42,334 nucleotides of DNA from a virus. A model generated the notes under the pieces. The model had not been told where the DNA came from. It made no database searches and saw nothing but the letters and a program-made list of their open reading frames with translations. The DNA is taken from positions 1 through 42,334 of the IMG/VR virus record IMGVR_UViG_3300045950_000008; one strand, 5' to 3'. Positions 16,759-24,259 of the stretch are shown here, one piece after another (within the stretch, counting starts at the first letter, position 1; each line of letters starts with the position of its first letter). The translations under genes and the position numbers were made by a program.

Positions 16759-17706
16759 ATGCCGTCTGTATCTCATCTTGGTGGGTCTTCTGTTCAGCCC
16801 GAGTCAATCCCTCTTGTTGACCTCTCGGATGTAGGGTCCAAGACAGGGGGAGGTTCTACGGTTGTTATGCAAGGGTCGGAGGCTTCCCCTCCTACTATTA
16901 TCCTCCCGGTTATCAACAAAGACTCTGGTACTCTCTTCAAGGTAGCAGGGACTGCCCACGCTACTAACTTTGCCACTCTGTCGTTCGCCTCGATGGCAGC
17001 AGCTAGGACGATTACGGTCCCTGATCCCGGAGCAGATGATACGATCGCTGCTTTGGCTGCTACACAAACTCTTAGTAATAAAACTATTAGTCTTGCCAGT
17101 GGGACAGCTTCTGCTGTTGCTCTTAGTTTCGTCTCTGGTGGAGGTAATAATGGGTTCTACATAGACGGTAGTGGTCGGTGGGTCTTTGCTATGGGTAATT
17201 CCCCCCGGTATCTCATGGGGGTGAACAACAACACTACTCGCTTTGACTCTGCTTGGCAGGTGGGATGGGCTTCGGGAGATCCGACGGCTACAGCTGAGGA
17301 TCTAGTACTCCTCCGTGATGCAGCTTACTGGTTGGGACTTCGGAACGGCACCAATGCTCACAACCTCTCGGTCTATAACACCTTCACTTCCAGCACGAAC
17401 TACGAGAGGTTGGATCTGGTCTGGTCTTCCAACATAGCTACTATCGGAACGGATAAAGGCTCAGGCGGTGGGTCCGCCCGAGTCCTCCAGTTCAAGACCG
17501 GGGGAACTGTGTCCATTGCTATCGGAACAGATCAGAAGGTAACGATCACCCCAGCTGCTTCCACCGCTCCACTGAATCTTCCTGTTCTGTCCGCCAACCC
17601 ATCCTCCCCGGTGAATGGAGATACATGGATCTTTGATGACGGGGTGGCTGTTCGAGCCATCCGGTTCCGTGCGGGAGGAGTAACTTATTCTGCGTCAGCA
17701 GTGTAA
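16759..17706 (+). CDS. Second fibre-like structural protein, 315 aa
   Basis: GGTGAATT precedes the ATG. The sequence has motifs common in phage fibre shafts: ARTITVPDPGADDTIAAL and ATQTLSNKTISL (about 95-125), followed by beta-rich repeats and a C-terminal PSSPVNGDTWIFDDGVAVRAI domain (about 280-305). Such TLSNKTI-type modules occur in appendage proteins of many phages and their prophages. I infer a second, shorter fibre or a fibre tip. Confidence 0.6.
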   Translation: MPSVSHLGGSSVQPESIPLVDLSDVGSKTGGGSTVVMQGSEASPPTIILPVINKDSGTLFKVAGTAHATNFATLSFASMAAARTITVPDPGADDTIAALAATQTLSNKTISLASGTASAVALSFVSGGGNNGFYIDGSGRWVFAMGNSPRYLMGVNNNTTRFDSAWQVGWASGDPTATAEDLVLLRDAAYWLGLRNGTNAHNLSVYNTFTSSTNYERLDLVWSSNIATIGTDKGSGGGSARVLQFKTGGTVSIAIGTDQKVTITPAASTAPLNLPVLSANPSSPVNGDTWIFDDGVAVRAIRFRAGGVTYSASAV

Positions 17707-17720
17707 CCCAAGAGGGTGGT

Positions 17721-17873
17721 ATGGATGGGTGGAATATCCTACAACTACTGATCGGAGCAGGTATCTCTTGGGTTATCAAGGATATGCGGTCACTCCAGAA
17801 TGAAGTTCGACAGATGAGAGAACTCATGATTGAAAAGGGGTGGATCACCCCTAAAAGAAACGGAGGACACTAA
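17721..17873 (+). CDS. Small membrane protein with coiled-coil tail, 50 aa
   Basis: Starts ATG 17721 after GAGGGTGGT and ends TAA 17871-17873, overlapping the next ATG (TAATG). An N-terminal hydrophobic stretch (WNILQLLIGAGISWVI, residues 4-19) is followed by a charged heptad-like helix (about 22-42). One TM plus a short coiled coil is the plan of XhlA-like and other small lysis or holin-associated proteins. It sits beside a lipoprotein gene, which fits a lysis cluster, but this is inference. Confidence 0.6.
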   Translation: MDGWNILQLLIGAGISWVIKDMRSLQNEVRQMRELMIEKGWITPKRNGGH

Positions 17874-18202
17874 TGAAGTACCCGATGGTTATCATGGCCT
17901 TGGGAATTATCATGACCTTGGTGGGTTGTGGAATCATGTCGGACATTGGAAATAGTCTCCCTCCCGGAGACTATAAAGTTGCGGATGGTCAAATCTACAA
18001 GGTAAACCCGGATGGTTCTATGGTCCCTATGCCGTTGGACTCGCCGGGAACATGGGGTACTGTGCTTGTGTCTGTTCTTACTTTCCTTGGTCTACGGGGA
18101 GTTGGTTGGGCCTCTACGGTTATTCCTTGGATTCACCGGGTTGCCCCTTTTCTGACCAGTCTGTTCGGCCCGTCTGCCAAGGCGAACCCTCCCAAAGTAT
18201 AG
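17873..18202 (+). CDS. Putative phage lipoprotein with C-terminal membrane region, 109 aa
   Basis: The N-terminus MKYPMVIMALGIIMTLVGC is a lipoprotein signal with lipobox LVGC (Cys19). A short extracytoplasmic part follows, then a hydrophobic region (about 62-95, TVLVSVLTFLGLRGVGW and neighbours) and a Lys/Pro tail. A lipid-anchored protein with a second hydrophobic segment could be a spanin-like or holin-associated protein, or an exclusion protein. Translational coupling to the 50-aa gene (TAATG) argues for a shared role. Confidence 0.6.
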   Translation: MKYPMVIMALGIIMTLVGCGIMSDIGNSLPPGDYKVADGQIYKVNPDGSMVPMPLDSPGTWGTVLVSVLTFLGLRGVGWASTVIPWIHRVAPFLTSLFGPSAKANPPKV

Positions 18203-18211
18203 GAGGTGGTT

Positions 18212-18502
18212 ATGTCTTCGTACAAGTGTGATTGCTGCAAAGAACAGGCTCACTATCACCTTCGGGAACTGACTGAGTACAAAGACAGCTTTGTGTGCAA
18301 GGGGTGTTTGGTCCTATGGATCTTCAAGTTCATTGACTTCCTTGCGGAGGATCAACCCAAGGTGGTCAAAGAGATGCAGGAAGTCTTTGACAGGCTTGAT
18401 GCTTCCAATATCCCCAAGGCTTTATTGGGTGGGCTCTTTCGAGCGGTAACCGAGAAGGTTACTCACGAAGGAGATAACCCTCCCCATGAACCTTCAGAAT
18501 AA
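18212..18502 (+). CDS. Zinc-finger-like small protein, 96 aa
   Basis: AGGAGGT stands at a proper distance from ATG 18212, so the GTG at 18206, which lies inside the ribosome binding site, is rejected. CDCC near residue 6 and CKGC near residue 29 form two CxxC pairs likely to bind one zinc. The remainder is helical. It is the last gene of the late arm and overlaps the oppositely oriented RNA ligase gene by 44 bp, tail to tail. Confidence 0.65.
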   Translation: MSSYKCDCCKEQAHYHLRELTEYKDSFVCKGCLVLWIFKFIDFLAEDQPKVVKEMQEVFDRLDASNIPKALLGGLFRAVTEKVTHEGDNPPHEPSE

Positions 18503-19442
18503 CTCTACCGATTTCATCGTCCCATCTCTCCTGTAAGGGACGAATGACACACCCTTCACGGACGTGATTAGCTCCATTGATGGTTGACTTACCCTCGGCA
18601 AGAGGATATATCTGTTCCGGTCCAAGGTAAGTACCAAGGAACAGGGTGGGAACTACAGGAAGACCCACGATAGGGAGGAAGGCCCTAAGGTCTTCCTCAT
18701 TGAGGTACTTACCAGTTGTCTTATTGAAGACATCAAAGAAAGCTGCTGTGATACCATTGACCCCGTACCTTAGATCTTGTACCTTACCATAGGCTTCTCC
18801 ATAGAGAACGTACTCCGGATACCTTTCAAGGATAGGAGACAGACCCATCTTATTAGCTACCACTTCCCACAAGCTGTTAGACCCGATCTTTTTCCACATC
18901 CGGTGAGAACCAACATGTAGCCTACCCTCGTGCCATGTAAACCGAGCGTTCGCTCCGTGTAGTTTTTCGGTGACCCATATCTGCTCTCCGGGGGTAAGTT
19001 TATTGGAGTACTTACGGAAAGGAGGGATATCTGTGTAGATAGGTGCATTGGGTGGACTGAGGAAGGGAGACTCGGCCTCCCCGTGTTCAACCTTTACCTC
19101 TGGTTCATACTTGGTAAGTCCTAGGTGTTCAGTCAGAGCTTCATGGGTGGGTTCACAATCTTGAGTAAAGTAAGGGGGCTTGGTAGGAATAAGCAAACCC
19201 ATACTGAATACACCCCTGAGTCTCCTAGCTTTGACGGTAGAGGAAGGCATCCATGACCACCTAGGATCAGTTCGGTTCACCTTTGTGTCTACAGGAATGT
19301 AGACAGCAAGATCACCGGGGGAGAATTCACCCAGCTTGACAATGACAGGGTAATCGTCTACCCTTGTAACTCCCAAGGTATCAGCATTGGGGTGCTTCTC
19401 AATAGGACCAACCGTAACTGTGCGGACAACCCATTCACTCAT
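18459..19442 (-). CDS. RNA ligase, Rnl5 (DraRnl)-like, 327 aa
   Basis: An ATP-dependent ligase of the covalent nucleotidyltransferase superfamily that would join 3'-OH and 5'-phosphate RNA ends. The N-terminal region (about 1-110; EKHPNADTLGVTRVDDYPVI, GDLAVYIPVD) resembles the OB-like domain of the Deinococcus Rnl5 group. The nucleotidyl motif I is EKLHGAN at about 157-163 with the nucleophile Lys. VLYGEAYG (about 210) is motif III-like, EGCVIRP (about 300) motif IV and ILKVHG (about 317) motif V. It is the last gene of the early arm; its ATG overlaps the previous stop (TAATG). Two phage tRNAs are encoded, so repair of cleaved tRNA is plausible. No polynucleotide kinase partner is seen. Confidence 0.85.
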   Translation of the reverse strand: MSEWVVRTVTVGPIEKHPNADTLGVTRVDDYPVIVKLGEFSPGDLAVYIPVDTKVNRTDPRWSWMPSSTVKARRLRGVFSMGLLIPTKPPYFTQDCEPTHEALTEHLGLTKYEPEVKVEHGEAESPFLSPPNAPIYTDIPPFRKYSNKLTPGEQIWVTEKLHGANARFTWHEGRLHVGSHRMWKKIGSNSLWEVVANKMGLSPILERYPEYVLYGEAYGKVQDLRYGVNGITAAFFDVFNKTTGKYLNEEDLRAFLPIVGLPVVPTLFLGTYLGPEQIYPLAEGKSTINGANHVREGCVIRPLQERWDDEIGRVILKVHGEGYLLRE

Positions 19443-19699
19443 TATTCACCTCCACAAACACAACCACCCTCAATGAGTTGCTTGCTCGTGCAATCACACT
19501 CCTTCGGGATTAGTTCAATTTCATAGGGATAGGTAAAGGTAAGCCTGCCATTATCCAAGTCCATAGAGTACAACCCCTCATTGAAGTTTTCAGGCTCTGT
19601 TATGCTGGGGTCATACCCACGAATGGTACCCACCATATCTTTATTTCCTCGGAACCTTACCCTAGTACCTTTGGTAAACGGGGTTGGATAGTCTGTCAT
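19442..19699 (-). CDS. Hypothetical protein with C-terminal cysteines, 85 aa
   Basis: ATGA overlap with the upstream gene, TAATG with the ligase downstream. The body (GTRVRFRGNKDMVGTIRGYD...YEIELIP) reads like a small SH3/KOW-type beta-barrel. The C-terminus has CDC and CVC pairs (about 70-82). I do not recognise the family. Confidence 0.6.
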   Translation of the reverse strand: MTDYPTPFTKGTRVRFRGNKDMVGTIRGYDPSITEPENFNEGLYSMDLDNGRLTFTYPYEIELIPKECDCTSKQLIEGGCVCGGE

Positions 19700-19953
19700 G
19701 AGTGACTCCCAATGATGACTACCTCATTCTCACCATAGGGTACTTTCCCAAAGTGAATATGAGGGTCTCCTCTCGTATCCATGTTGGTAATCCAACTAGG
19801 TATAACACCTTGCCAACTATCCCATTTTGTCTTGTGGATAACCACCACCCAATCCTCATCTCCTCCATTCTTGGAGAGGAGTTGATACTCCTCGGGAGCT
19901 TCATGAAACTCCCATACAAGGATCATGCTCTCAAGGTCACACACATCATTCAT
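19696..19953 (-). CDS. Hypothetical protein, 85 aa
   Basis: ATG 19953 (GGAGAGAAGT ahead) gives an 8-bp overlap with the preceding gene; the frame continues upstream but would run over most of that gene, so the longer form is unlikely. The product has a mixed alpha/beta pattern with aromatic residues (ILVWEFHEAP, WVVVIHKTKWDSW). Function unknown. Confidence 0.55.
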   Translation of the reverse strand: MNDVCDLESMILVWEFHEAPEEYQLLSKNGGDEDWVVVIHKTKWDSWQGVIPSWITNMDTRGDPHIHFGKVPYGENEVVIIGSHS

Positions 19954-20278
19954 ACTTCTCTCCGTCAACTTGATGGGGGACTTGCCCACCCAACTCCTCA
20001 TGGAGCATGGAGATGGCTCTATTGTGACCTTCCCTTGTATTCTCCTCAAGGGAAGAGAGAATAACCTTCAATCTCCCCCGGAGGGTATAGTAGTAGGCAA
20101 TCAGGTCAATAATCTCTGCGTGAAGGTTGGGGAGATTGGGTTTCTCCCACAAGAACCCACCATGTTCTTTAGCTCCTAGGGAGTATTTACGCCTTACGTC
20201 GCTTGCTACCGCCTCGGAGATTGCCTTTCCGTGTAGGTCTGGGTTTCCTTTGTAGGGAAACTCGTCGCTCAACCTCAT
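19946..20278 (-). CDS. MazG-like or nucleotide-pyrophosphohydrolase-like protein, 110 aa
   Basis: An all-helical small protein with the core RRKYSLGAKEHGGFLW and LHAEIIDLIAYYYTLR (about 30-66). The E-x-x-D arrangement in the second helix and the preceding HGG turn resemble phage MazG-like proteins, which hydrolyse NTPs or alarmones. The full EExxE metal-binding set is not clear, so activity is uncertain. The ATG at 20278 has GGAG eight bases upstream. This forces a 92-bp overlap with the 3' end of the previous gene in a different frame. Confidence 0.45.
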   Translation of the reverse strand: MRLSDEFPYKGNPDLHGKAISEAVASDVRRKYSLGAKEHGGFLWEKPNLPNLHAEIIDLIAYYYTLRGRLKVILSSLEENTREGHNRAISMLHEELGGQVPHQVDGEKYE

Positions 20279-20615
20279 GGTTCTTTCTCCAATCTAGAAA
20301 CTGTTTATACTCAACCCGCCTTGCACAACGACGGTTGCACAAGGCACCCAGATCAACATCGGTCCAAGCCGAGGGACTACCACAAACAATACAGGGCTGG
20401 GGGAAAGAGAGCTTACGGGTAACATTGGACTCTTCCCACACTAAGTTTGGAGTAGAGGGCCAATGCCACCGACAGTCGGCATTGATAAGGAAGATACCTT
20501 CCCTACCCCTGTAGCCGATCCCACACGAATTATCTATTGTGGGACACTTACACTCCAACTCTACCGCATCTTCTGACCCGGGACGGGGAATCGGGGGGAA
20601 CTCTTCCTTCTTCAT
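20187..20615 (-). CDS. Cys-rich zinc-binding phage protein, 142 aa
   Basis: The N-terminal part has C-x-CPTIDNSCGIGYRG...FLINADCRWH (about 22-52), a pattern seen in small phage proteins that probably bind zinc. A second cluster CIVCG...CNRRC (about 75-97) follows. The C-terminal 45 residues are very basic (KPRPTRKGNLRGGSKRRK), suggesting nucleic acid binding. Its ATG overlaps the stop of the phosphoesterase gene (ATGA). Its last 92 bases also encode the N-terminus of the next gene. Confidence 0.6.
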   Translation of the reverse strand: MKKEEFPPIPRPGSEDAVELECKCPTIDNSCGIGYRGREGIFLINADCRWHWPSTPNLVWEESNVTRKLSFPQPCIVCGSPSAWTDVDLGALCNRRCARRVEYKQFLDWRKNHEVERRVSLQRKPRPTRKGNLRGGSKRRKA

Positions 20616-21463
20616 ATTAGGTACTCCACTCCCTTCACTTGACCTCCTGAAATACTAACGAGAACTGACCCTGTAACTCGGGGAGGGTACATGGCGATTT
20701 CCGCGTAACTCTCGTACCCTTGGTAGGTTCCGGCAGAGACGAACCATGCAAGGTTACTCTTACCTTGTATGTCTTCCCGCCCAACTTCACTTGAAAGGAT
20801 ATGGTTATGGGCGGTAAGGTAGAGTTGGTATCCCCGTGCGGCTCGTTCAAGCCTGTTCCAGTTTTCCCGAGAGCGGGTGTGGTTCCCGTGATGGGAAACG
20901 GCACCCACTCCCCCCACTTGGAATGTCCCGATCCCCGGCCAGAACTTGACCTTTTGGTTGATTGCTTCACCACCTTGTATCTCCTCGAAACGTTCCTTGA
21001 GTGTATCTTCCAACTCAGCCTGTTGGCTGGGTTTGTCCCACCTACCTGTCTCGACCAACCGGCGGTAGGTAATGACCAGTTGGGTTAGCCCGTGACCCTT
21101 AGCCCCATAGGGGGCCTTGGACAAGAGCATAGCTAGGATCTTCTCCGGGTGGTTCCCCACCGCTTTCATCGTTCTCTCCGAGTGGTTCCCACCTACAATC
21201 CCAATGAGTTGATCCCGCCGGGTCAGGGGCTCGAAGAGGGAGTAAGCCAGTTCAATCTGTTCCATCGGAGTGAGGGGGTTCTGGAACTCCAACCCCAAAT
21301 GCTTGGACCCGGCGGATACCCCATTGTCAATAACATCCCCTACAAGGATGGCTTTCCACCCCTCCTTCAAAGCACGTTTGATATGTCCCTCCAGCTTGGG
21401 TAGGTCACAAGACCTAGCCCCTATATGGTGACAAGCAGAGACCCAAAGGTATGTTTCTCTCAT
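20612..21463 (-). CDS. Calcineurin-like metallophosphoesterase, 283 aa
   Basis: Two-metal phosphoesterase fold with GDVIDNG (about 42-48), GGNHSER (about 91-97), a HHGNH motif (about 190-194) and TAHNH (about 217-221). These match the GDxxD, GNHE, H and GHxH blocks of the superfamily. The usual first block DxH is replaced by ACHHIG (about 10-15), lacking the first metal-binding Asp. Phage members act on DNA ends, cyclic nucleotides or RNA 2',3'-cyclic ends; substrate cannot be read here. It sits between primase and RNA ligase, consistent with nucleic acid repair. Confidence 0.8.
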   Translation of the reverse strand: MRETYLWVSACHHIGARSCDLPKLEGHIKRALKEGWKAILVGDVIDNGVSAGSKHLGLEFQNPLTPMEQIELAYSLFEPLTRRDQLIGIVGGNHSERTMKAVGNHPEKILAMLLSKAPYGAKGHGLTQLVITYRRLVETGRWDKPSQQAELEDTLKERFEEIQGGEAINQKVKFWPGIGTFQVGGVGAVSHHGNHTRSRENWNRLERAARGYQLYLTAHNHILSSEVGREDIQGKSNLAWFVSAGTYQGYESYAEIAMYPPRVTGSVLVSISGGQVKGVEYLI

Positions 21464-21657
21464 TTACGCTTACCACTCAGGAACAACCCGAAGATGCTGA
21501 TTCCAATCAACTCGTTCCACATCCCACTGAACAGGAAGTAGAACCCTACTCCCACAAAGATGAGGGGGAGAATGGCAAGAGTAACCGAGAGGATAATCAA
21601 GGCATAATCTGTAATCTGGAGAACCCATTCTCCAAGACCAAGCAAGAGAGATTTCAT
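21460..21657 (-). CDS. Small membrane protein with two TM segments, 65 aa
   Basis: ATGA overlaps on both sides. Residues about 10-45 form a nearly continuous hydrophobic region (TDYALIILSVTLAILPLIFV and FYFLFSG), followed by another short hydrophobic stretch and a KRK C-terminus. The product is probably an inner-membrane protein. Membrane proteins inside a replication operon may anchor the replisome or act in superinfection exclusion; neither is shown. Confidence 0.6.
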   Translation of the reverse strand: MKSLLLGLGEWVLQITDYALIILSVTLAILPLIFVGVGFYFLFSGMWNELIGISIFGLFLSGKRK

Positions 21658-22685
21658 ACACCACTCCTGTAAATATACCCCCTTTTCTTCTCTTTGAAGA
21701 GGGTACGTTTCACCCAGTTCTGGTTATCTGTCCGTACCCACCCACGTTGGGTGGCACGAACCATCCATTGGGAGGGGAAGAGAGCTTTACCAATCAGGTC
21801 AAGTAACACCTCCTTTGACAACTCATCCGGGTCTTTCCCTTCGGGAATATCTGCTACTTTGATGGGAACAGGAGTCCTATAGTACAACTGCTTGAGAGCT
21901 TTTTGTACAAACCCCACAGATGCCGAGTCACCATCTGCAGCAATGATAATGGCAGAGGGGTTCTTCTGGAGAATCAGACCAGCCTGTGATTCTGTCAACA
22001 CAGACCCGAGTAGGGCTATGCTGGGTACTCCTGATTTGAGGACAGCCTCGCAATCGAAGAACCCCTCTGTCAATACCAGTATACCCCCCGGAGTAATGGA
22101 ATCGTAGTTGTAGAGGACAAACCTACGCGGCCACCATTGGCGGGTGGGCCAGTACTCTTGACTCTTATGATCGGTAATCCGGGGGGATAGCTCCTTGGGT
22201 TGGACGCTATCATCGTAAGCTCTGGCTAAGTAATGAACAATCCGGTTCTGGTACGTGATGGGAAGGATAAAGCGAAGGGGATAGGTGGGGGAATACCCTA
22301 TCCCCACCTGTTCGGCTCGTTCGGGCGAGATACCACGGGAGGACAGATAAGCGGTGATCCTCTCGTATATCTTGGAACCCCTCGACCGGGAGAGAGAAAC
22401 ATACCCCGGTGGCTCAGAGGGGGGAGTAATCCCCAAGGGGGGCCACTTGATGGGTACGATCGTACCCAAATCAGGAGGGATTGAGTTGACATGGAGCAGC
22501 GTTGTGAGGTGTTCTAACCTCCCCCCAGATCCACAGCGGAAACAGTGCCATACCTGACGGGAGGGGTTTACCCCCAACTTCCTCTTATAGGACCGGCAGA
22601 AGGGGCAACGGAAGTTGGCCTCTTCCCCATCCTTGGAGAAGGTGGGCTCTCCCAGTAACCGTTGAAGGGGGATTAGGGGATTCAC
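21654..22685 (-). CDS. DNA primase (zinc finger plus Toprim), 343 aa
   Basis: It synthesises RNA primers for lagging-strand replication. An N-terminal zinc finger CPFC...CFRCG (about 27-52) is followed by a linker, the RNA polymerase-like fold and a Toprim core with LTEGFFDCEA (about 203-212) and AADGDSA (about 247-253). The start is GTG at 22685 overlapping the helicase stop (GTGA). The C-terminal 60 residues after the Toprim are basic and may contact the helicase. Size is compact compared with bacterial DnaG, as usual for phage. Confidence 0.88.
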   Translation of the reverse strand: MNPLIPLQRLLGEPTFSKDGEEANFRCPFCRSYKRKLGVNPSRQVWHCFRCGSGGRLEHLTTLLHVNSIPPDLGTIVPIKWPPLGITPPSEPPGYVSLSRSRGSKIYERITAYLSSRGISPERAEQVGIGYSPTYPLRFILPITYQNRIVHYLARAYDDSVQPKELSPRITDHKSQEYWPTRQWWPRRFVLYNYDSITPGGILVLTEGFFDCEAVLKSGVPSIALLGSVLTESQAGLILQKNPSAIIIAADGDSASVGFVQKALKQLYYRTPVPIKVADIPEGKDPDELSKEVLLDLIGKALFPSQWMVRATQRGWVRTDNQNWVKRTLFKEKKRGYIYRSGV

Positions 22686-24037
22686 AGCAACCCCTTCAAA
22701 TCATAAGGATCTAGTTCACCCGGATCAGAAACAATCTGATCCGGTTTGCTTTCTTGAGAAGGTGGGGAGGAGGTGGCCCCACCTTCCCGTTTCAACCCAC
22801 CCTGCGCGGGGGGTGGGGTTATCATGGGGAGAGAATTAGGTTCATGGGCTCTGCATATCCCACGTTGAAGTTGTATCTGGATAGTTGATCCACCCTCCCC
22901 AATCCGGTTAGCCATAACGAAGATCCTACCCATATCCTCTATCTCTTCTTGGTCGGATTGATTGACGGAGATAGCAAGGTCTACGACCCCAGCTACCTCA
23001 AAGCATTCAGAGATCCTTTCCATCCCAATTTGGTCCGAGGGGAATTCAGGGTTGGGGCGGTTGGCTTGGTGAGCCGTCCATACAGGGATACCACAGACCC
23101 CCGCTATCTTCCTCAACCCCTCGAAGATCTCCGCCAATTCAAACCTTAGTTCTGTCCGATGGGAAGCAGCCCTCATGCGGGCTGCATAGTCTACCAACAG
23201 GATATCAGGTTTGTAGAGTTGGGTAAGACCAAGCAGACCACTACAATCCAAGGTCTTCATGGGACGGTAAAGGACTCGTAATGGACCCAAATGGCTTACG
23301 AGAGACTCCAAGGAACCGGGGTCATTGAGGATTTCAGCGGGTGTTAGGCCCGTAAACCTACTGTCGTACTTCTCCTCGGTAAGATCTTTTGAGTTCTCCA
23401 AGGAAACGTGGAGAACAGACTTACCATGAATCATGGCGGCCGCACCAATGTTGACCAAGAGAGTAGACTTGCCACCCTTGGCAAGTCCTACGATAACACC
23501 TAGTTCTCCTGTCCCCAACCCCCCACGAGTGACCTTGTCTAGAGTGGGGAACCCAGTGGGGATACGAGAGATACCATCCCCCCTCCGATACCTGTCCAAT
23601 CTCCTTTCCAAGCCGTCCCCATACCCGCGGTCAGAGGAAGTACCATGTTCCCGCAGGGCTTCCAGCAAGCATGATCTAGCAAGGGGAATGTCCCCCCCAG
23701 TGAGACCAATCTGTGCCGCTTGAATGGCGCGATTGAGGCGTGTTACCTCCCGGTATTCCTTGGCTTTATCCAAGTAGTAGTCGGTATTGGAGATGTTCTT
23801 ATCTAAGGAGGTTACTGCTTCTTCTAGTTCCTCCGGTTCTCTACCGGAAGGAAGAGAACCCATAGATTCCAGCTTGACAGCTGTACTATCCGGGATCACA
23901 GAGTTCTTTGTGAAGAGTCTCTGAATGGTAAAAGAGATCGACCGGACAATCTCATCCTGAAACATCTCCGGGTCAAGGAGATCCATACGGTTCCGTTGGA
24001 GAATGGAACCCAGTAGGTTTAGTTCAAACTGGTTCAT
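22682..24037 (-). CDS. DnaB-like replicative helicase, 451 aa
   Basis: RecA-fold hexameric helicase. The N-terminal DnaB-like helical domain spans about 1-100, the linker about 100-150. Walker A is GLAKGGKST (about 177-185), Walker B ILLVDY (about 277-282), followed by an H4-like TAHQANR (about 320). The C-terminal 60 residues are Pro/Ser/Gly-rich and disordered. ATG 24037 overlaps the upstream stop (ATGA) and has AGGAG six bases before it, so I prefer it to the ATG six codons upstream. It pairs with the primase immediately downstream. Confidence 0.88.
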   Translation of the reverse strand: MNQFELNLLGSILQRNRMDLLDPEMFQDEIVRSISFTIQRLFTKNSVIPDSTAVKLESMGSLPSGREPEELEEAVTSLDKNISNTDYYLDKAKEYREVTRLNRAIQAAQIGLTGGDIPLARSCLLEALREHGTSSDRGYGDGLERRLDRYRRGDGISRIPTGFPTLDKVTRGGLGTGELGVIVGLAKGGKSTLLVNIGAAAMIHGKSVLHVSLENSKDLTEEKYDSRFTGLTPAEILNDPGSLESLVSHLGPLRVLYRPMKTLDCSGLLGLTQLYKPDILLVDYAARMRAASHRTELRFELAEIFEGLRKIAGVCGIPVWTAHQANRPNPEFPSDQIGMERISECFEVAGVVDLAISVNQSDQEEIEDMGRIFVMANRIGEGGSTIQIQLQRGICRAHEPNSLPMITPPPAQGGLKREGGATSSPPSQESKPDQIVSDPGELDPYDLKGLL

Positions 24038-24258
24038 CCGTTTCTCCTTGGACAAGCTTCATAGTGTTCAATCGCTTGACCGACCTTAGTAAGGTGAGCC
24101 CCACAGTTCCAACAAAGCATTTTGGTGTCATCGTCCCTTGATCCAGAGGAGTAGAGCATGGACTCTAGGGCAGCGATACGGTTACGGAGTAAATGAATTT
24201 CTCTTTGTAGTTTTCTTTCCAGAGAACCTAAGTTACCGCCGTAGTAGTTGGGCTCCAT
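24034..24258 (-). CDS. Small coiled-coil plus zinc-knuckle protein, 74 aa
   Basis: Begins one base after the polymerase stop. Residues about 10-35 form a charged heptad helix (LERKLQREIHLLRNRIAALE). The C-terminal part has CWNCGAHL...HYEACP, a C2HC zinc-binding arrangement. Located between polymerase and helicase genes, it may be a replisome adaptor. Unrecognised family. Confidence 0.6.
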   Translation of the reverse strand: MEPNYYGGNLGSLERKLQREIHLLRNRIAALESMLYSSGSRDDDTKMLCWNCGAHLTKVGQAIEHYEACPRRNG

Positions 24259-24259
24259 A

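Noticed and set aside
18446-18462. GTAACC/GGTTAC hairpin as a bidirectional terminator between the arms
   Set aside because: Six pairs only, no T-tract on either strand, and it lies inside both gene ends.
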